DNA from: Kocuria sp. | GTDB lineage: Bacteria > Actinomycetota > Actinomycetes > Actinomycetales > Micrococcaceae | Reading direction: 5' to 3' | Length of the DNA: 64,000 nt | Assembly (NCBI RefSeq): GCF_030538595.1 | Contig: NZ_JAUNTS010000006.1 | Span: 1-64,000 of the forward strand | Shown: piece after piece, positions 9,352 through 19,883 of the stretch | How the letters are laid out: every line of letters begins with the position of its first letter | Position numbering within the stretch: the first letter of the stretch is position 1 | Position numbers and translations under genes: made by a program | The notes under the pieces: generated by a model | Database searches by the model: none | The model's input: only the letters and a program-made list of their open reading frames with translations | Told to the model about the DNA's origin: nothing

Positions 9352-10436
9352 CCACGACGCTCAACACCACCTCACCCCAGCAACAAGCCACCCGCGAACC
9401 GGGCCACAGGATGCTGCGCATCGGCACCTTTGTCTTCCCACTGCACTTACGTTCTCTGATCGTAGTAACCGGTGCCATGCTGTTCGGCTGCGTAGTGTTC
9501 GTGGTGGGTCTTGGCCTGGGTGACTATCCCCTGACCCCCAGTGAAGTACTCACTGTGTTATTCGGCGGCGGCACGCGACTCCAGCACATGGTGGTTTTCG
9601 ATTGGCGTCTAGCCAGAGCTTTGGTTGCCGTTGCCGTGGGTCTGGTCCTTGGTATGGCCGGAGCCATCACCCAGAGCATCGCGCGCAACGCCCTAGCCAG
9701 CCCCGATGTTCTGGGTATCTCCATGGGTGCTTCCGCCGCAGCGGTCTGGGTCATCGGCTTTGGCGGGCAGCTAGCGCAGATTCCGATGGTCATTCCGCTC
9801 GTAGCCACCGGTGGCGCTGCCCTGACGGCTGCGGTCATCCTGCTGCTGTCCCGCGGAACAGGTACGGAGACCTACCGCTTGGTTTTGATCGGCATCGGGG
9901 TCAATTCGATGCTCAGCTCCGTGGTCAGTTTTGTGCTCGCTTCGGCAGAATCGGACAGCGCGGCACTCGCTCTGGTCTGGTTGACGGGCAGCGTCAATGG
10001 ACGTGGAATCACCGAGTTGATTCCGGTACTGGTGGTGTTGTTCGTGGTCGGCGTCCTGGTGTTACCGACGGCCCGGGACCTGCGGCCTTTGCAGCTCGGA
10101 GAGAGTTCGGCCTCATCGTTGGGGGTCAACGTCGGACGACGGCGCGTGCTGATGTTGGCGGCCGCCGTCGTGCTCACAGCCGCAGCCGTTGCGGCAGTCG
10201 GCCCCGTATCATTCGTGGCCTTCGTGGCACCCCAGGTGGCCGTGCGATTGCAACGCGCTGCCCACCCACCTCTGGTGGGCAGCGCCGTCTGCGGGGCGGT
10301 GCTTGTACTGACTGCCGATGTGATCGCCCGCGTGGCGCTGCCCTGGGAACTGCCCGTGGGAATCGTCACGGCGGCCATCGGCGGCCCGTTCCTGCTCTAC
10401 GTCATCGTGACCAATCGACGAAGGATTACGTTGTGA
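9348..10436 (+). CDS. fepG: Siderophore ABC importer permease (FecCD family), FepG-like
   Basis: This 362-residue second FecCD permease pairs with the upstream FepD-like subunit. GMAGAITQSIARNALASPD is the family motif, and the C-terminal part has the FVAPQVAVRL coupling segment. I chose ATG 9348 because it overlaps the fepD stop as ATGA. Longer frames extend into fepD and are not supported. The cytoplasmic N-terminus of about 30 residues is polar. The downstream ATPase overlaps as GTGA, so all three importer genes are coupled. Confidence 0.92.
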   Translation: MTTTLNTTSPQQQATREPGHRMLRIGTFVFPLHLRSLIVVTGAMLFGCVVFVVGLGLGDYPLTPSEVLTVLFGGGTRLQHMVVFDWRLARALVAVAVGLVLGMAGAITQSIARNALASPDVLGISMGASAAAVWVIGFGGQLAQIPMVIPLVATGGAALTAAVILLLSRGTGTETYRLVLIGIGVNSMLSSVVSFVLASAESDSAALALVWLTGSVNGRGITELIPVLVVLFVVGVLVLPTARDLRPLQLGESSASSLGVNVGRRRVLMLAAAVVLTAAAVAAVGPVSFVAFVAPQVAVRLQRAAHPPLVGSAVCGAVLVLTADVIARVALPWELPVGIVTAAIGGPFLLYVIVTNRRRITL

Positions 10437-11344
10437 GCCATCCCAGTAGCACCGACCGGCAGAGCAGCCTCTCTGGCAAGGGCTCATCGGGCCCCAATAC
10501 CGCACCGTCCGAGAATGCACCCGCACCTTCAGAATCCGCGGGTGCCCGGCTCGTGGCTCGCGGTATTGATGTGGGCTATCGCAACACCAACGTGATCAGC
10601 GATCTCACCTTGGAGATTCCCGAACATGCCGTCACCACCATCGTCGGACCGAACGGTTGCGGCAAGTCCACATTGCTGCACACCTTGGCCCGGTTGTTGG
10701 CCCCGCGTGCGGGGGCCGTGGAATTGAACGGACGGGATCTCTACACCCTGGCGCCCAAACAGGCGGCGCAAACCATCGGCCTGCTCCCGCAGTCCCCGGT
10801 GGCCCCGGAAGGAATGACGGTCTCCGAATTAGTGGCCCTAGGCCGGCACCCACACCACACTTGGATTCGGCCTTGGTCGGTTGACGACGCCGATCACGTC
10901 CGCCGCGCGTTGGAGCTGACCTCCGTCTCCGATCTGGCCGAGCGCCCTCTGGAATCGCTGTCCGGTGGTCAACGCCAGCGGGTGTGGCTGGCCATGACCC
11001 TGGCCCAAGACACCGAAATCCTTCTCCTGGATGAACCCACCACCTACCTGGACCTGGCCCACGCTTTGGACCTTCTGGACCTGGTGGACACCCTGCACGA
11101 GGATCGTGGGCGCACCGTGGTAATGGTTCTGCACGATCTTGTGCTGGCCACCCGGTACAGCGATCATCTGGTGGTGATGAATCGAGGCAAGATCGAAGCC
11201 GCTGGCCACCCCGCGGAAGTCGTCACGGAGGAGCTTTTGGCCGAGGTTTTCGGTCTCAGCGCCCGGGTCATTGAGGACCCGGTCAGCGATCGCCCGTTAA
11301 TCGTGCCCTTTGGACGACGCCACACCAGCGTGACCAACCGCTGA
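10433..11344 (+). CDS. fepC: Siderophore ABC importer ATPase, FepC-like
   Basis: This 303-residue ATPase drives the FepDG permease pair. The Walker A is GPNGCGKST, the signature [10 protein letters not shown], the Walker B ILLLDEPT and the switch His is in VLHDL. An extra N-terminal tail of about 38 residues is rich in Ser and Pro. The start GTG 10433 overlaps the fepG stop. The gene ends 9 nt from the convergent ABC exporter-fold gene, with no obvious terminator between them. The binding protein of this system is probably the lipoprotein encoded at 22328-23344. Confidence 0.93.
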   Translation: MSHPSSTDRQSSLSGKGSSGPNTAPSENAPAPSESAGARLVARGIDVGYRNTNVISDLTLEIPEHAVTTIVGPNGCGKSTLLHTLARLLAPRAGAVELNGRDLYTLAPKQAAQTIGLLPQSPVAPEGMTVSELVALGRHPHHTWIRPWSVDDADHVRRALELTSVSDLAERPLESLSGGQRQRVWLAMTLAQDTEILLLDEPTTYLDLAHALDLLDLVDTLHEDRGRTVVMVLHDLVLATRYSDHLVVMNRGKIEAAGHPAEVVTEELLAEVFGLSARVIEDPVSDRPLIVPFGRRHTSVTNR

Positions 11345-11353
11345 CCCAACTGA

Positions 11354-13231
11354 TCACCCGATCTGGGAGGCGTCCCACAAGGCTGCATAGCGGCCTCCAC
11401 ACCGCAGGAGTTGATCGTGAGTGCCGTCCTCAACCACCCGGCCACGGTCCATCACCAGAATGCGGTCACACACGCTGGCCTGCACCAACCGATGAGCGAT
11501 CACCACGCTGGTGCGGCCACGACTCAGCCCGGCAACAGCCTCTCCCAACTCGGCAGCCTCATGTTCGGAGACCCTGGAGCTGGGCTCGTCCAAGATGACG
11601 ACGGCGGGGTCCAACACCGCCGCCCGGGCCAGTGCCAACTGCTGCGAGCGATGTTCAGCCACCATGGGCGAACCCGCCTCCAGCGTGGTATCAAGTCCAT
11701 CGGGAAGTTCACGGGCCCACTCACCGAGCCCCACCAGCTGTAGGGCTTCCCACAACTGCTCATCGGAGCACCCGGGTCTGCCCAGGTCCAAGTTGCCGCG
11801 CAAGGTGGTTGAGAAGACATGGCCCTCCTGGGCGATCAGTGCCACCCGACGGGCACGATCCGCTGCGGGAAGTTCATGCAGGAGTTCCATTCCGGTTTGG
11901 GTACTCCCCGTGAGTCCCGGCCCCACTTCGACAGTGCCGGTCAAAGGGTCTCGGACACCGGCGGCTACCGCCGCCACGGTGGTCTTGCCTGCACCTGATG
12001 CTCCTACCAATGCCAATGAGGTGCCAGCAGGCACGGTGAAACTGACGTCGTGCACCACTGCCTGGTCTCCATAACCGGCCCGCAACCCGGTGACGCGTAG
12101 CTCCGAACCACCCGTGCGGGTGTCAGCGAGGCCCGCTTCTGCAGCACCATCGACGACGACCGAAGTCCTCACGTTGCCCGCGTTTGCGGTACTTCCCATC
12201 ATGCCCACGATGCGACTCAACGAAGTGGCCGCAGACTGAAGCTTGTCCAGCATCATCAAGGCCGTGCCAATGGGATCGTACAAGCGCATGAAGAACAGGA
12301 TCGCCGCCGTCGCAGCCCCCAACGTCACAGCTCCTTGGCCCAGAAGCACCAGAGTGGTTCCCAGCAAGGCCACCATTCCCAAGAACTCAGCCAGATTGAC
12401 ACCGGCGAAAAGCCGAGTGGTCGCGATCTGAGTCAACACAATCATGCGCGCCACCACCCATGAAGGGCGCACCAGACGAGTTCGCATGAATCCAGCGGCG
12501 TCGTAGGTACGGATTTGGGTAGAGCCCTTGACGACGTCGAGCACCACCCCGGCACGACGTGCCCGCTGGCTGCGTTCCGTTGCGTATAGCGGCGGCGCCT
12601 CACGCAAATAGCGTCTCACCACGAACCCGTAGACCGGGACGGTAACAACCATCAAGGACACGGCATACGACCAGTGGATGGCGACCATTCCCACGGCAGT
12701 CACCAAGATTCCCGTGACGGCAGCCACCGCAGACGGCAGGGCCGTGTTAATCGCGGAGGTGACTGCGGCGACGTCGTCGGTGGAGCGGGAGACGACTTCC
12801 CCGGACCCTGCCGCCTCCGCTTCCTCCTGCCCCCGGCTCAGGGCAGCGGCCATCGTGTCCTCGCGCAGGGAGGCGATCACACGATCGGCAACACCTGCGG
12901 ACCAAACCGTACCGACGGCGTTGAGCGATGCGCCTAAGATCACAGACCCCAGCAGGACCGCCACAGCCCAGATCAGTCCACCGTTCCCGATCAACCAATG
13001 AGCCCCACCCTGACCCGTGCCCAAATCAACGAATGCTCCCAATACCGAGGGCAGCACCAGCCCGCAGCCAGCCGAGGCCAACAGGGCCAGCACCGCACCG
13101 GTGGTACGCCAGGGGTAACGGGCAGCCTTGCGTCCGAGGGCGCGCAGGACTTGGCCGCCGCTGGCCCAAGGAATCGCAGCGGACCCGTGGGTTGCAGCCC
13201 TCGGAGGATTCTGCACGGTGTCACGCCCCAC
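11354..13231 (-). CDS. ABC exporter-fold half transporter with degenerate signature motif
   Basis: This 625-residue protein has an N-terminal six-helix membrane domain (about residues 25-330) and a C-terminal nucleotide-binding domain. The Walker [10 protein letters not shown], the Q loop (LIAQEGHVF), the Walker B VVILDEP and the switch His (VIAHRL) are intact. The LSGGQ signature is replaced by AEHRSQ, and the D loop SALD by SRVS. The start overlaps the upstream ABC gene by 11 nt, so the two surely form a heterodimer. The neighbouring SIP gene recalls mycobacterial IrtA/IrtB, where an exporter-fold pair imports ferric siderophore. Export of the product is the other possibility. Confidence 0.88.
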   Translation of the reverse strand: MGRDTVQNPPRAATHGSAAIPWASGGQVLRALGRKAARYPWRTTGAVLALLASAGCGLVLPSVLGAFVDLGTGQGGAHWLIGNGGLIWAVAVLLGSVILGASLNAVGTVWSAGVADRVIASLREDTMAAALSRGQEEAEAAGSGEVVSRSTDDVAAVTSAINTALPSAVAAVTGILVTAVGMVAIHWSYAVSLMVVTVPVYGFVVRRYLREAPPLYATERSQRARRAGVVLDVVKGSTQIRTYDAAGFMRTRLVRPSWVVARMIVLTQIATTRLFAGVNLAEFLGMVALLGTTLVLLGQGAVTLGAATAAILFFMRLYDPIGTALMMLDKLQSAATSLSRIVGMMGSTANAGNVRTSVVVDGAAEAGLADTRTGGSELRVTGLRAGYGDQAVVHDVSFTVPAGTSLALVGASGAGKTTVAAVAAGVRDPLTGTVEVGPGLTGSTQTGMELLHELPAADRARRVALIAQEGHVFSTTLRGNLDLGRPGCSDEQLWEALQLVGLGEWARELPDGLDTTLEAGSPMVAEHRSQQLALARAAVLDPAVVILDEPSSRVSEHEAAELGEAVAGLSRGRTSVVIAHRLVQASVCDRILVMDRGRVVEDGTHDQLLRCGGRYAALWDASQIG

Positions 13232-14849
13232 GATGTCCTCCTACGTTTTGGGTGGAGCCAACACTGAGCTCATCGAGGTCCCGGTCCCCGATCCTCAGGT
13301 GTTGATCGGCGATTTCGCGCCACACAGACGATGAGGTGAACACCAGCGTGCTCTGGCCTCGTCGGTGGTTTCTGATCCCTTGGGCCACAGCAACCTCGGT
13401 CACGGTATCCAGAGCCGATGTAGGTTCGTCCAAGACCAGAACCTGGGGGTTGGCCGCCAAGGCACGCGCCACGGCCACACGTTGCCGCTGGCCACCCGAT
13501 AGTTCCCCTCCGGCCTCACCTACGGTCACACCTTCTCCCGCCGGATGTTCCTCCAGGAAATCGGTACACGCTGCCGCCTTCAACGCACCGGCGATGTCTT
13601 CAGCCGCAACCCGGTCGAAGCCCACGTTCTCAGCCACATCCCCGTTGAGCAGGAAATCCTGTCCCGATCCGACCAACCATCCGTTCGGTTGTCCGTGGAT
13701 CGTGTGCTCGCGCAGACCGTCGAGCAGTGTTTTCTTGATCTCGGAGGAAACCTCCACCATCACGAGCTCACCAGCCCGGGGTGCCTCCACCGCTTGCCAC
13801 CAGGCCGCCGAAGGGGCAGTGCATGGGCTCGGCGGGGATTGGAGGACATCCAGCACACGCGCAGCCGATGCCAGCCCTGTTGCCCACACCACGCCCACGT
13901 TGCGTCCTAATACGGACATGGGTTCCACCAGCATCTGTGCGATGGCAACTACCACCACCAACTCCCCTACACTGAGCCGTCCGGCCATGGTTTGTTGAAT
14001 CGCCAGCACCGCCGTGGCAACCACAAACAGTCCACCGGCGATGTGAGTCAGCGCCCCCAATTGGGCGCGGGCAACGTTGGATCGCAAGGCTGCTGCAAGG
14101 GCATTCCGGGAGGCCAGGCGGTAGCGTCGTCCGGCCTCCGCGCCCGCACCCAGGCCCGCAACCACCCGCAGTCCGGAGAGATGGTCGACGGCGACGTCGG
14201 CAGCGGTGCCAGCCTGGTACTGAGCCTGCCGTTGCCGCACCGCTAACGGGCTGGCCAAACGGTCGGCCACTAACGCGGTGATCGCAGCCCCAAGGAGAAT
14301 GCCAACGCCCAAGGGCCACCACACCCAGATCAGGACACCGCCTCCGACCACGACCGCTGCAATCTCTCCGATGGGTAGAAAGGCCAGCAGCTTGGTCATG
14401 GACACCGCTTCGGTATCCGTACCGGCAACCGTCAAAAGGTCTCCGGCAGATCGTCGATCTGCCCCCATGCCACGGCGGTCCGTGATCCGGTCCGTGACCA
14501 TCATGCGCAGTTCATGCTGGACAAAGCTGGCGGCGCTGTGTCCCAAGCGTGCACCGAACCGATACGCGGTGGACAACAGCAAGAAAGCAAGACCAAGTAT
14601 GACCACCGCCCACACGGTGCCTGGTACATCGCCCGCTGCCAAGGGACCGTCGATAGCCCGCCCCACGATCAAGGGCACCAGAATTTCACCGATCTGGTGA
14701 GCTACAGCCAGAACCGCTGCCCCCAATGTCATCCAGGGACGTGACTTGATCACCTGCCAGATCAAACCGACCGGTGTGGTGTCGGCACCAACGCTCAGGG
14801 TGCTGCGGCCATCTTCTGTGTCCGGTGGAGTCAGTAAGGCACGCACCAA
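13221..14849 (-). CDS. ABC exporter-fold half transporter with degenerate Walker A
   Basis: This 542-residue protein has a six-helix membrane domain (about residues 30-310) and a shortened nucleotide-binding domain. The Walker A glycines are lost: where GxSGSGKST is expected the sequence is EVSSEIKKT. The span to the Q loop is short, and the switch His is replaced by Ser (LVFTSSSVW). [14 protein letters not shown], the Walker [12 protein letters not shown] and the D loop are perfect. These defects complement those of the next gene. The start is TTG 14849 with GGAGG about 10 nt upstream, at the end of the SIP gene. The lesions match those of a catalytically one-sided heterodimer rather than a pseudogene. 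Confidence 0.87.
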   Translation of the reverse strand: MVRALLTPPDTEDGRSTLSVGADTTPVGLIWQVIKSRPWMTLGAAVLAVAHQIGEILVPLIVGRAIDGPLAAGDVPGTVWAVVILGLAFLLLSTAYRFGARLGHSAASFVQHELRMMVTDRITDRRGMGADRRSAGDLLTVAGTDTEAVSMTKLLAFLPIGEIAAVVVGGGVLIWVWWPLGVGILLGAAITALVADRLASPLAVRQRQAQYQAGTAADVAVDHLSGLRVVAGLGAGAEAGRRYRLASRNALAAALRSNVARAQLGALTHIAGGLFVVATAVLAIQQTMAGRLSVGELVVVVAIAQMLVEPMSVLGRNVGVVWATGLASAARVLDVLQSPPSPCTAPSAAWWQAVEAPRAGELVMVEVSSEIKKTLLDGLREHTIHGQPNGWLVGSGQDFLLNGDVAENVGFDRVAAEDIAGALKAAACTDFLEEHPAGEGVTVGEAGGELSGGQRQRVAVARALAANPQVLVLDEPTSALDTVTEVAVAQGIRNHRRGQSTLVFTSSSVWREIADQHLRIGDRDLDELSVGSTQNVGGHRGA

Positions 14850-14853
14850 GGAC

Positions 14854-16761
14854 TCAGAGCCTCCGTCCGGATTTCATGGCGGCAAGCTCAATGGCCCACA
14901 AACCCCAACCGACGGCATTGGACTTGACCACGATCCCGCCGGCATCCGCGGCGAGCTGTGCCAAGCGCCGCCGGGTTGGCAAAAGACCACCGTGCAAGCA
15001 CAGACGACGCACGTCTTCCTCGGCATCGAACTCGTCCGGAGCGTCTGCATCGACCAGAGCCGAAACCACGATCACCCGTTCGGCTTCCCGTAGCAGAGCG
15101 CTCAGCAACGCAGTGGACTGCGGGGCCGGTTGCGATCCGAAGGGGTCCACGGCCACCGCCGTCGTCGTACCCTCAGCCACAACACGCTGGAAATCAGACT
15201 CCACGATGAGGGCCTGAACCTGCTCGCGTCGCTCCGGGCTGATCTCCGCAGTTCTGCGCTGTAGTTCAGGCCCCGAGCCTGCAACCGCTGCCCGCAGTCC
15301 CGCTACACGCCGCAAGGCCTCGTCAGCGTAGACTCCGGCACCCGGACCGGTGAACGTCACCGTCTCCTGCTCACCCAAGCCCACCACGCCGGGCAGCGCC
15401 GGGGCGGTGAACCATGCCTCCTCCGCAACCTGTTCCGCCACTTCCTCGGCCACGCCGGAGTCCTGTGCACAGACCTCGGCCCAGCTGCGACCCTGATGAT
15501 CGACGGCGACTGGTCCACCTTTCGTCAGCGCCTCATACAGACCAGCCAAGGACAGTTCCGCGATCGTGGCCGAGCGATTCAGCGAGCGCACCATCCGGGA
15601 GTCAGGGTCGGCCAGTAGCTGCCCCATTTCGGTCAGTTCCACGCGACCGCCCTGCAGCCTCTCATCCTCCACGCTGCTGCTCTCAGCGCTGTCTTTCTCC
15701 ACTTCGGTGCTGCTCAGGTTGAGCAGGTCGTGCACGGCTAGCAGACGCAGCAACCGAGTCAGCCCCTCGGGCTGCGTGCCCGTCCGCTCTGCCAACTCGG
15801 CTACAGTGTCAGCCCCGTCGTCAACGTGAGCGAAGAGGTCCATGGCGCAGGCCGTTCGGATGGCCAGGGCCGGTGCCAGTTCCGTCAGTTCGTGCAGCTT
15901 CGCCTCCGCGCTGGGGCCGGTGGCTGCAACGTCCAAAGTGTGGGCGTCATTCTCGACGCTGATCACCTCGCGGCGGCGCCAGTATCCGGAGATGTCGGTG
16001 TGTTCGCGCGGTACCGAACGGTCCTGTTTGAACCAGCGCCGCAGGGGTTTGATATCCGTAGCTTCACCAGCCACCCAAACGAAAGGGTTTCCCTCCCACC
16101 ACTCGATCTCTTTGACGGTTTCCACCAGGTCATCCCCGGCATCGCGGATCACCCAGGTCACCTCAAGCTCAGCCTGGGTGTCCAACTCCTGCTGATCGTG
16201 GACCGTTGGGATTTCAACAACTGCGCGTACCCGCGTGCCCGCCGGGACGTCCTCCAAACAACGTGCGATGGCGGGCAACGCGGTGTCGTCACCCACCAGC
16301 AGCATCCAATCGGTGTCCGTGGGCAGGGCGGCAGAAACCTTGGGGCCGGCTACGTAAATGCTCTCCCCGGGGCGGACCGTCCGCGACCAACTGGAGGCTA
16401 GGCCCGTTCCGTGCAGGACGAAGTCGATAGCCAATTCACCGGTCTCTGGGTCAAACGAACGCACCGTGTAGGTCCGCGCCAATGCCACGGCGTCCTCGGT
16501 CCAGGCCACGGTGCCGCCGGGCTGGGGCTGCGGGATGGGGCACAGCCCCGTCACGGGATCGGGCACGATGATCTTGATGTCATCGTCAAAGCCCGTGCTG
16601 CGAAACGCCGGGATACTCACCCCGTTGCGTTCGTGTTCTTCAAGCCCCGCCCCGCCCAAGACGATGCGCCGCATACCAGGGGTGAGCTCCTGTACCCGCA
16701 GCACCTCCAGCTCCCTGATAGTGATCGGGTAAACGGTCGTCTCCCGGCTTGTTCGTTGCAT
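14854..16761 (-). CDS. Siderophore-interacting protein (SIP) fused to methyltransferase-like domain
   Basis: Residues 1 to about 270 are an FAD-binding SIP ferric-siderophore reductase domain: [19 protein letters not shown] is the flavin segment, [19 protein letters not shown] starts the nucleotide-binding half, and WVAGEAT with GYWRRR closes it. The remaining about 365 residues resemble an O-methyltransferase family 2 protein, with a winged-helix dimerisation part ([29 protein letters not shown]). The SAM-binding glycine motif is only poorly kept (TFTGPGAGV), so catalysis is doubtful. The 635-residue protein should release iron from imported siderophore. It lies directly upstream of the two ABC genes. 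GGAAGG sits in front of ATG 16761. Confidence 0.85.
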   Translation of the reverse strand: MQRTSRETTVYPITIRELEVLRVQELTPGMRRIVLGGAGLEEHERNGVSIPAFRSTGFDDDIKIIVPDPVTGLCPIPQPQPGGTVAWTEDAVALARTYTVRSFDPETGELAIDFVLHGTGLASSWSRTVRPGESIYVAGPKVSAALPTDTDWMLLVGDDTALPAIARCLEDVPAGTRVRAVVEIPTVHDQQELDTQAELEVTWVIRDAGDDLVETVKEIEWWEGNPFVWVAGEATDIKPLRRWFKQDRSVPREHTDISGYWRRREVISVENDAHTLDVAATGPSAEAKLHELTELAPALAIRTACAMDLFAHVDDGADTVAELAERTGTQPEGLTRLLRLLAVHDLLNLSSTEVEKDSAESSSVEDERLQGGRVELTEMGQLLADPDSRMVRSLNRSATIAELSLAGLYEALTKGGPVAVDHQGRSWAEVCAQDSGVAEEVAEQVAEEAWFTAPALPGVVGLGEQETVTFTGPGAGVYADEALRRVAGLRAAVAGSGPELQRRTAEISPERREQVQALIVESDFQRVVAEGTTTAVAVDPFGSQPAPQSTALLSALLREAERVIVVSALVDADAPDEFDAEEDVRRLCLHGGLLPTRRRLAQLAADAGGIVVKSNAVGWGLWAIELAAMKSGRRL

Positions 16762-16841
16762 TGCCTACCTTCCACTTGTCTCACTGCCTACAAGGCCCCG
16801 GCCAATACTCCGGCATCGTCAGCTCACTCCATGGCCAGACT

Positions 16842-18194
16842 TCAACGTGTCGGAGCGAATCTCTTTCCCGCTTGTTCGGAAATCACACCGGTTTCAGCGC
16901 CCGCTTCCTCGTCCGCCGCACTGTGTTCCCGGACACTGTCATTCGGCAGGTTTGCTGCTTGCAGTTCGATCAGCCGCTCCAGGATTTCCCCGCTCCGCAC
17001 CGCCAGATTCGACAGCAGCGAGGAAGTCAGCCCGTGACTGTGCTCAACGCCTCCGTTGAGAAACACGTCCGGAGCGCCGTCCTGCTTGGGAGACCAGCGG
17101 TAATCGCGCAGTACCTCGGGCCGCACACCGTCGTGCCGATACCACTGGGCGTCATTCCCAAAGAGCTCGATCGGGTCGGCCTGGCGGTAGCCGGAACCGA
17201 AGACTACGAGGTCGGCTCGCAGCGTACTGAGCTCGCCCGTCATGAGATCACGAACGGTCACGGTCACACCGTCGTCATCCTCCACGCATTCCAGCATTTC
17301 GGTGCAGTTGTGCATGAAGAGGCGACGACGCCCCGTTACCCGCTCCTCGTACTCACGGTTGTACAGCGACTCGATCAGTTCCGGGTCCACCGCTGAATAG
17401 TTTGTACCCCGATGGTAGGCGAACATCCGGTCCCGAACCCCCTGCGGGGCAGCGTGCCACCGGTCAACCATCTCCGGGTCGAAAATCCGGTTGGCAAAGG
17501 GGCTGTCATCCGCCGGGGTGTAGCCCACTTTGCTGAACACGGCGTGGACTGTGGTTTCGTCGTCCTGAGCGTGAAGGTACTCGACAACCTCGGCGGCACT
17601 TTGCCCCGCCCCGATGACGACGACCTGACGTGGTGAAAGTAACCGGTGAGCTGCGACGTCGAGAATCTCATGGGTGTGGACCAATCGTGCTGAGCGCTCG
17701 ATACCTTCCGGCAACCGGGGTTGCAGGCCGGGTGCGTGCACCACGGCGCGAGTGTGCAGCTCTTCGCCGGAAGCCAGCTTGATCACCGCTGCCCCCTCCG
17801 TGGGTTCCACCGTCACTGAGATGACCTCAGCCCCGTACCAGACCTGATCAGCGACCGCTTCAGCTGCCCAGGACAGGTAATCGGAGAACTCCTCGCGGGA
17901 AGGGAAGAACGTCTGCTTATTCACAAAATGTTCCAGCCGGCCTCGCCCTTGCGCATAGGCCAGGAAGGAAAGAGGGTGGGTGACATCCCGGAAAGATACC
18001 AGATCTTTCAGGAAAGAGATTTGCATGGTCACACCAGGCAGCATCATGCCCGGATGCCAGGAGAATACCTCTCGCCGCTCCAAAAAAAGCGCCTTGACTC
18101 GCTCCTGCGGAGAAACCGTTCTATTGTAATCATCAATGGCAATCGCCAAAGCCAAATTAGCCGGGCCGAACCCAATTCCAACAACATCGTACAT
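16842..18194 (-). CDS. L-ornithine N5-monooxygenase (siderophore hydroxylase)
   Basis: This 450-residue flavoprotein makes N5-hydroxyornithine, the hydroxamate precursor used by the third NRPS adenylation domain. GIGFGPANLALA is the FAD motif, GAGQSAAEV the NADPH motif and HGLTSSLLS the C-terminal family motif. FLKDLVSFRDVTHPLSFLAY matches the PvdA/IucD substrate region. Lysine as substrate cannot be excluded from motifs alone, but the ornithine-type code in the NRPS argues for ornithine. GAGG lies 7 nt before ATG 18194. It is the third gene of the dhbB-dhbE operon. The last 35 residues look like an unstructured tail. Confidence 0.92.
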   Translation of the reverse strand: MYDVVGIGFGPANLALAIAIDDYNRTVSPQERVKALFLERREVFSWHPGMMLPGVTMQISFLKDLVSFRDVTHPLSFLAYAQGRGRLEHFVNKQTFFPSREEFSDYLSWAAEAVADQVWYGAEVISVTVEPTEGAAVIKLASGEELHTRAVVHAPGLQPRLPEGIERSARLVHTHEILDVAAHRLLSPRQVVVIGAGQSAAEVVEYLHAQDDETTVHAVFSKVGYTPADDSPFANRIFDPEMVDRWHAAPQGVRDRMFAYHRGTNYSAVDPELIESLYNREYEERVTGRRRLFMHNCTEMLECVEDDDGVTVTVRDLMTGELSTLRADLVVFGSGYRQADPIELFGNDAQWYRHDGVRPEVLRDYRWSPKQDGAPDVFLNGGVEHSHGLTSSLLSNLAVRSGEILERLIELQAANLPNDSVREHSAADEEAGAETGVISEQAGKRFAPTR

Positions 18195-18254
18195 GAAAGA
18201 CCTCGATTCACATTTCTAGGGAGACTACGTGAACACGTAAGCGAGAGAAGCGAA

Positions 18255-19883
18255 CTATTGTCGCTGATGTTTCTTACTTACCTTTCCGACACCCGTTTGG
18301 GGGAATTTTTCAACAACACGAAAATCATCGGGTATAGCGAACGATGCCAGACCGCGATGGCGCAAGAATCGACGTAGCTCACCGGGGCCGGGAATAGCTG
18401 CATCCGCCCCCGGACGCGCGATCAGGTAGGCGCAAACCCGTTCACCCAAAACCTCGTCAGGCAATCCCACAACCGAAACATCATGGATGGATTCGTGAGC
18501 CAACAGTTCGTTTTCAACCGCCTCCGGGGCGATCTTCTCTCCACCCCGATTGATCTGGTCTTTGTCTCGCCCAACCACCACTAGGTGGCCGCTAGGACGC
18601 TGCCGCACGATGTCCCCAGTGCGGTAAAAACCATCCTCGGTAAAGGACCGTGCATTGTGCTCGGGCGCCCTGTAGTAACGACGGATGGTGTACGGACCCC
18701 GGGTGTAGAGCAAGCCAGGTTCCCCCTGCGGTACGGGATGACCGTCGTCGTCGAGTACCTTGACCTCATCGTGCTCAGACATGGGCTTACCCTGGGTCTG
18801 CACCACAGTCTCTAGGTCATCATCCAAGCGCGTGTAGTTCACCAACCCCTCCGCCATACCGAAGACCTGCTGGAGCTGGCACCCGAGGTCCGGACCCACC
18901 CTTCTGGCTGCTGTATCACTGAGTTTGGCCCCACCCACCCACAACGTCCTGAGCGAGGACAGGTCGTGGTCCCCGCGGGTTGGAGAGTTGAGCCAGGACA
19001 GTAACAGCGGGGGCACTAAAGCCACATGGGTGACAGCATGGCGAGCGATGGTACGCATACACGTCGTGGGACTTGGGTCGGCGGCAATGACCACGTGCGC
19101 ACCCGTATAAAGGGCACCCAGAATCCCCGGTGAGCTCATAGTGAAGTTGTGCGCACAAGGCAGGACGACCATCATGACGTCATTCCGGCGCAGATCACAG
19201 ATCTCCACGCTGCGGCGCACCGAATATAAGTAATCATCGTGGGTGCGCGGGATGAGTTTGGGAATCGCCGTCGTACCACCCGAGAGCTGAAGAAATGCCA
19301 AAGCACTTGGCTCAACCTGAACTGGCTCTACGTCCTTCACTGATGAATCAACAACCCACGGTTGTGGCAAGGATTCGTCAATCTCGATCGTCGCCACCTG
19401 GGGAGTTTCGGTATTGAGTGACTCAACAACCGATTCGCCCTCGGATGGTTTCGGTGGTGAACCGAGGTAGGCCACGGCCCCGGAAATCTCACAAAAGTGC
19501 CGGATTTCCAGCGCCCCGTGCGCGGGCAGGGCAAATACTGGTACCGCCCCTAGGGAAAACAGTGCAGCAATTGCCTCGACAAAGGCCACCGAGTTGGGCA
19601 ATTGCACGACCACTTTGTCACCTGGCGCAATTCCCTTGGCAGCTAATGCCGCGCGGGCTGAACTGATGGATGCCCCCAGTTGCCCGTAAGTCAAGCTGCG
19701 GTAACGGTCCGTGGCTGCGGGTAACTGGGAATGCCGCAAGATCGCTTCCTCGAGGAAGTCCCAGTGGGTTTGACCGACCCACAGCCCCAAAGCTCGGTAG
19801 CGTGCGGCTGCGTCAGCGGGCACCCCGGTCGCTAGCAAGGTGGTGCTGTCTTCGCGAGCAAGGTCCACTACTGACTTAACCAA
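18255..19883 (-). CDS. dhbE: 2,3-dihydroxybenzoate-AMP ligase
   Basis: This 542-residue adenylating enzyme activates 2,3-dihydroxybenzoate with ATP and loads it on an aryl carrier protein. LQLSGGTTAIPKLIPRTHDD is the ATP-binding core, and the Asn in CAHNFTMSSPG is the one that marks DHB-specific ligases such as DhbE. The final lysine motif is GVGKVSKK. The start is TTG 19883 with AGGAG at 19890-19894; the start overlaps the end of dhbB by 8 nt. Because dhbB lacks a carrier domain, the acceptor is presumably the separate protein at 38056. Confidence 0.94.
   Translation of the reverse strand: MVKSVVDLAREDSTTLLATGVPADAAARYRALGLWVGQTHWDFLEEAILRHSQLPAATDRYRSLTYGQLGASISSARAALAAKGIAPGDKVVVQLPNSVAFVEAIAALFSLGAVPVFALPAHGALEIRHFCEISGAVAYLGSPPKPSEGESVVESLNTETPQVATIEIDESLPQPWVVDSSVKDVEPVQVEPSALAFLQLSGGTTAIPKLIPRTHDDYLYSVRRSVEICDLRRNDVMMVVLPCAHNFTMSSPGILGALYTGAHVVIAADPSPTTCMRTIARHAVTHVALVPPLLLSWLNSPTRGDHDLSSLRTLWVGGAKLSDTAARRVGPDLGCQLQQVFGMAEGLVNYTRLDDDLETVVQTQGKPMSEHDEVKVLDDDGHPVPQGEPGLLYTRGPYTIRRYYRAPEHNARSFTEDGFYRTGDIVRQRPSGHLVVVGRDKDQINRGGEKIAPEAVENELLAHESIHDVSVVGLPDEVLGERVCAYLIARPGADAAIPGPGELRRFLRHRGLASFAIPDDFRVVEKFPQTGVGKVSKKHQRQ

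Noticed and set aside
9602-10432. Longer N-terminus for fepC
   Set aside because: It overlaps fepG in another frame. GTG 10433 overlapping the fepG stop fits the operon.
13221-14849. ABC gene as a pseudogene because its Walker A is lost
   Set aside because: The frame is intact, LSGGQ and Walker B are perfect, and the partner has the complementary defects, so constraint is evident.
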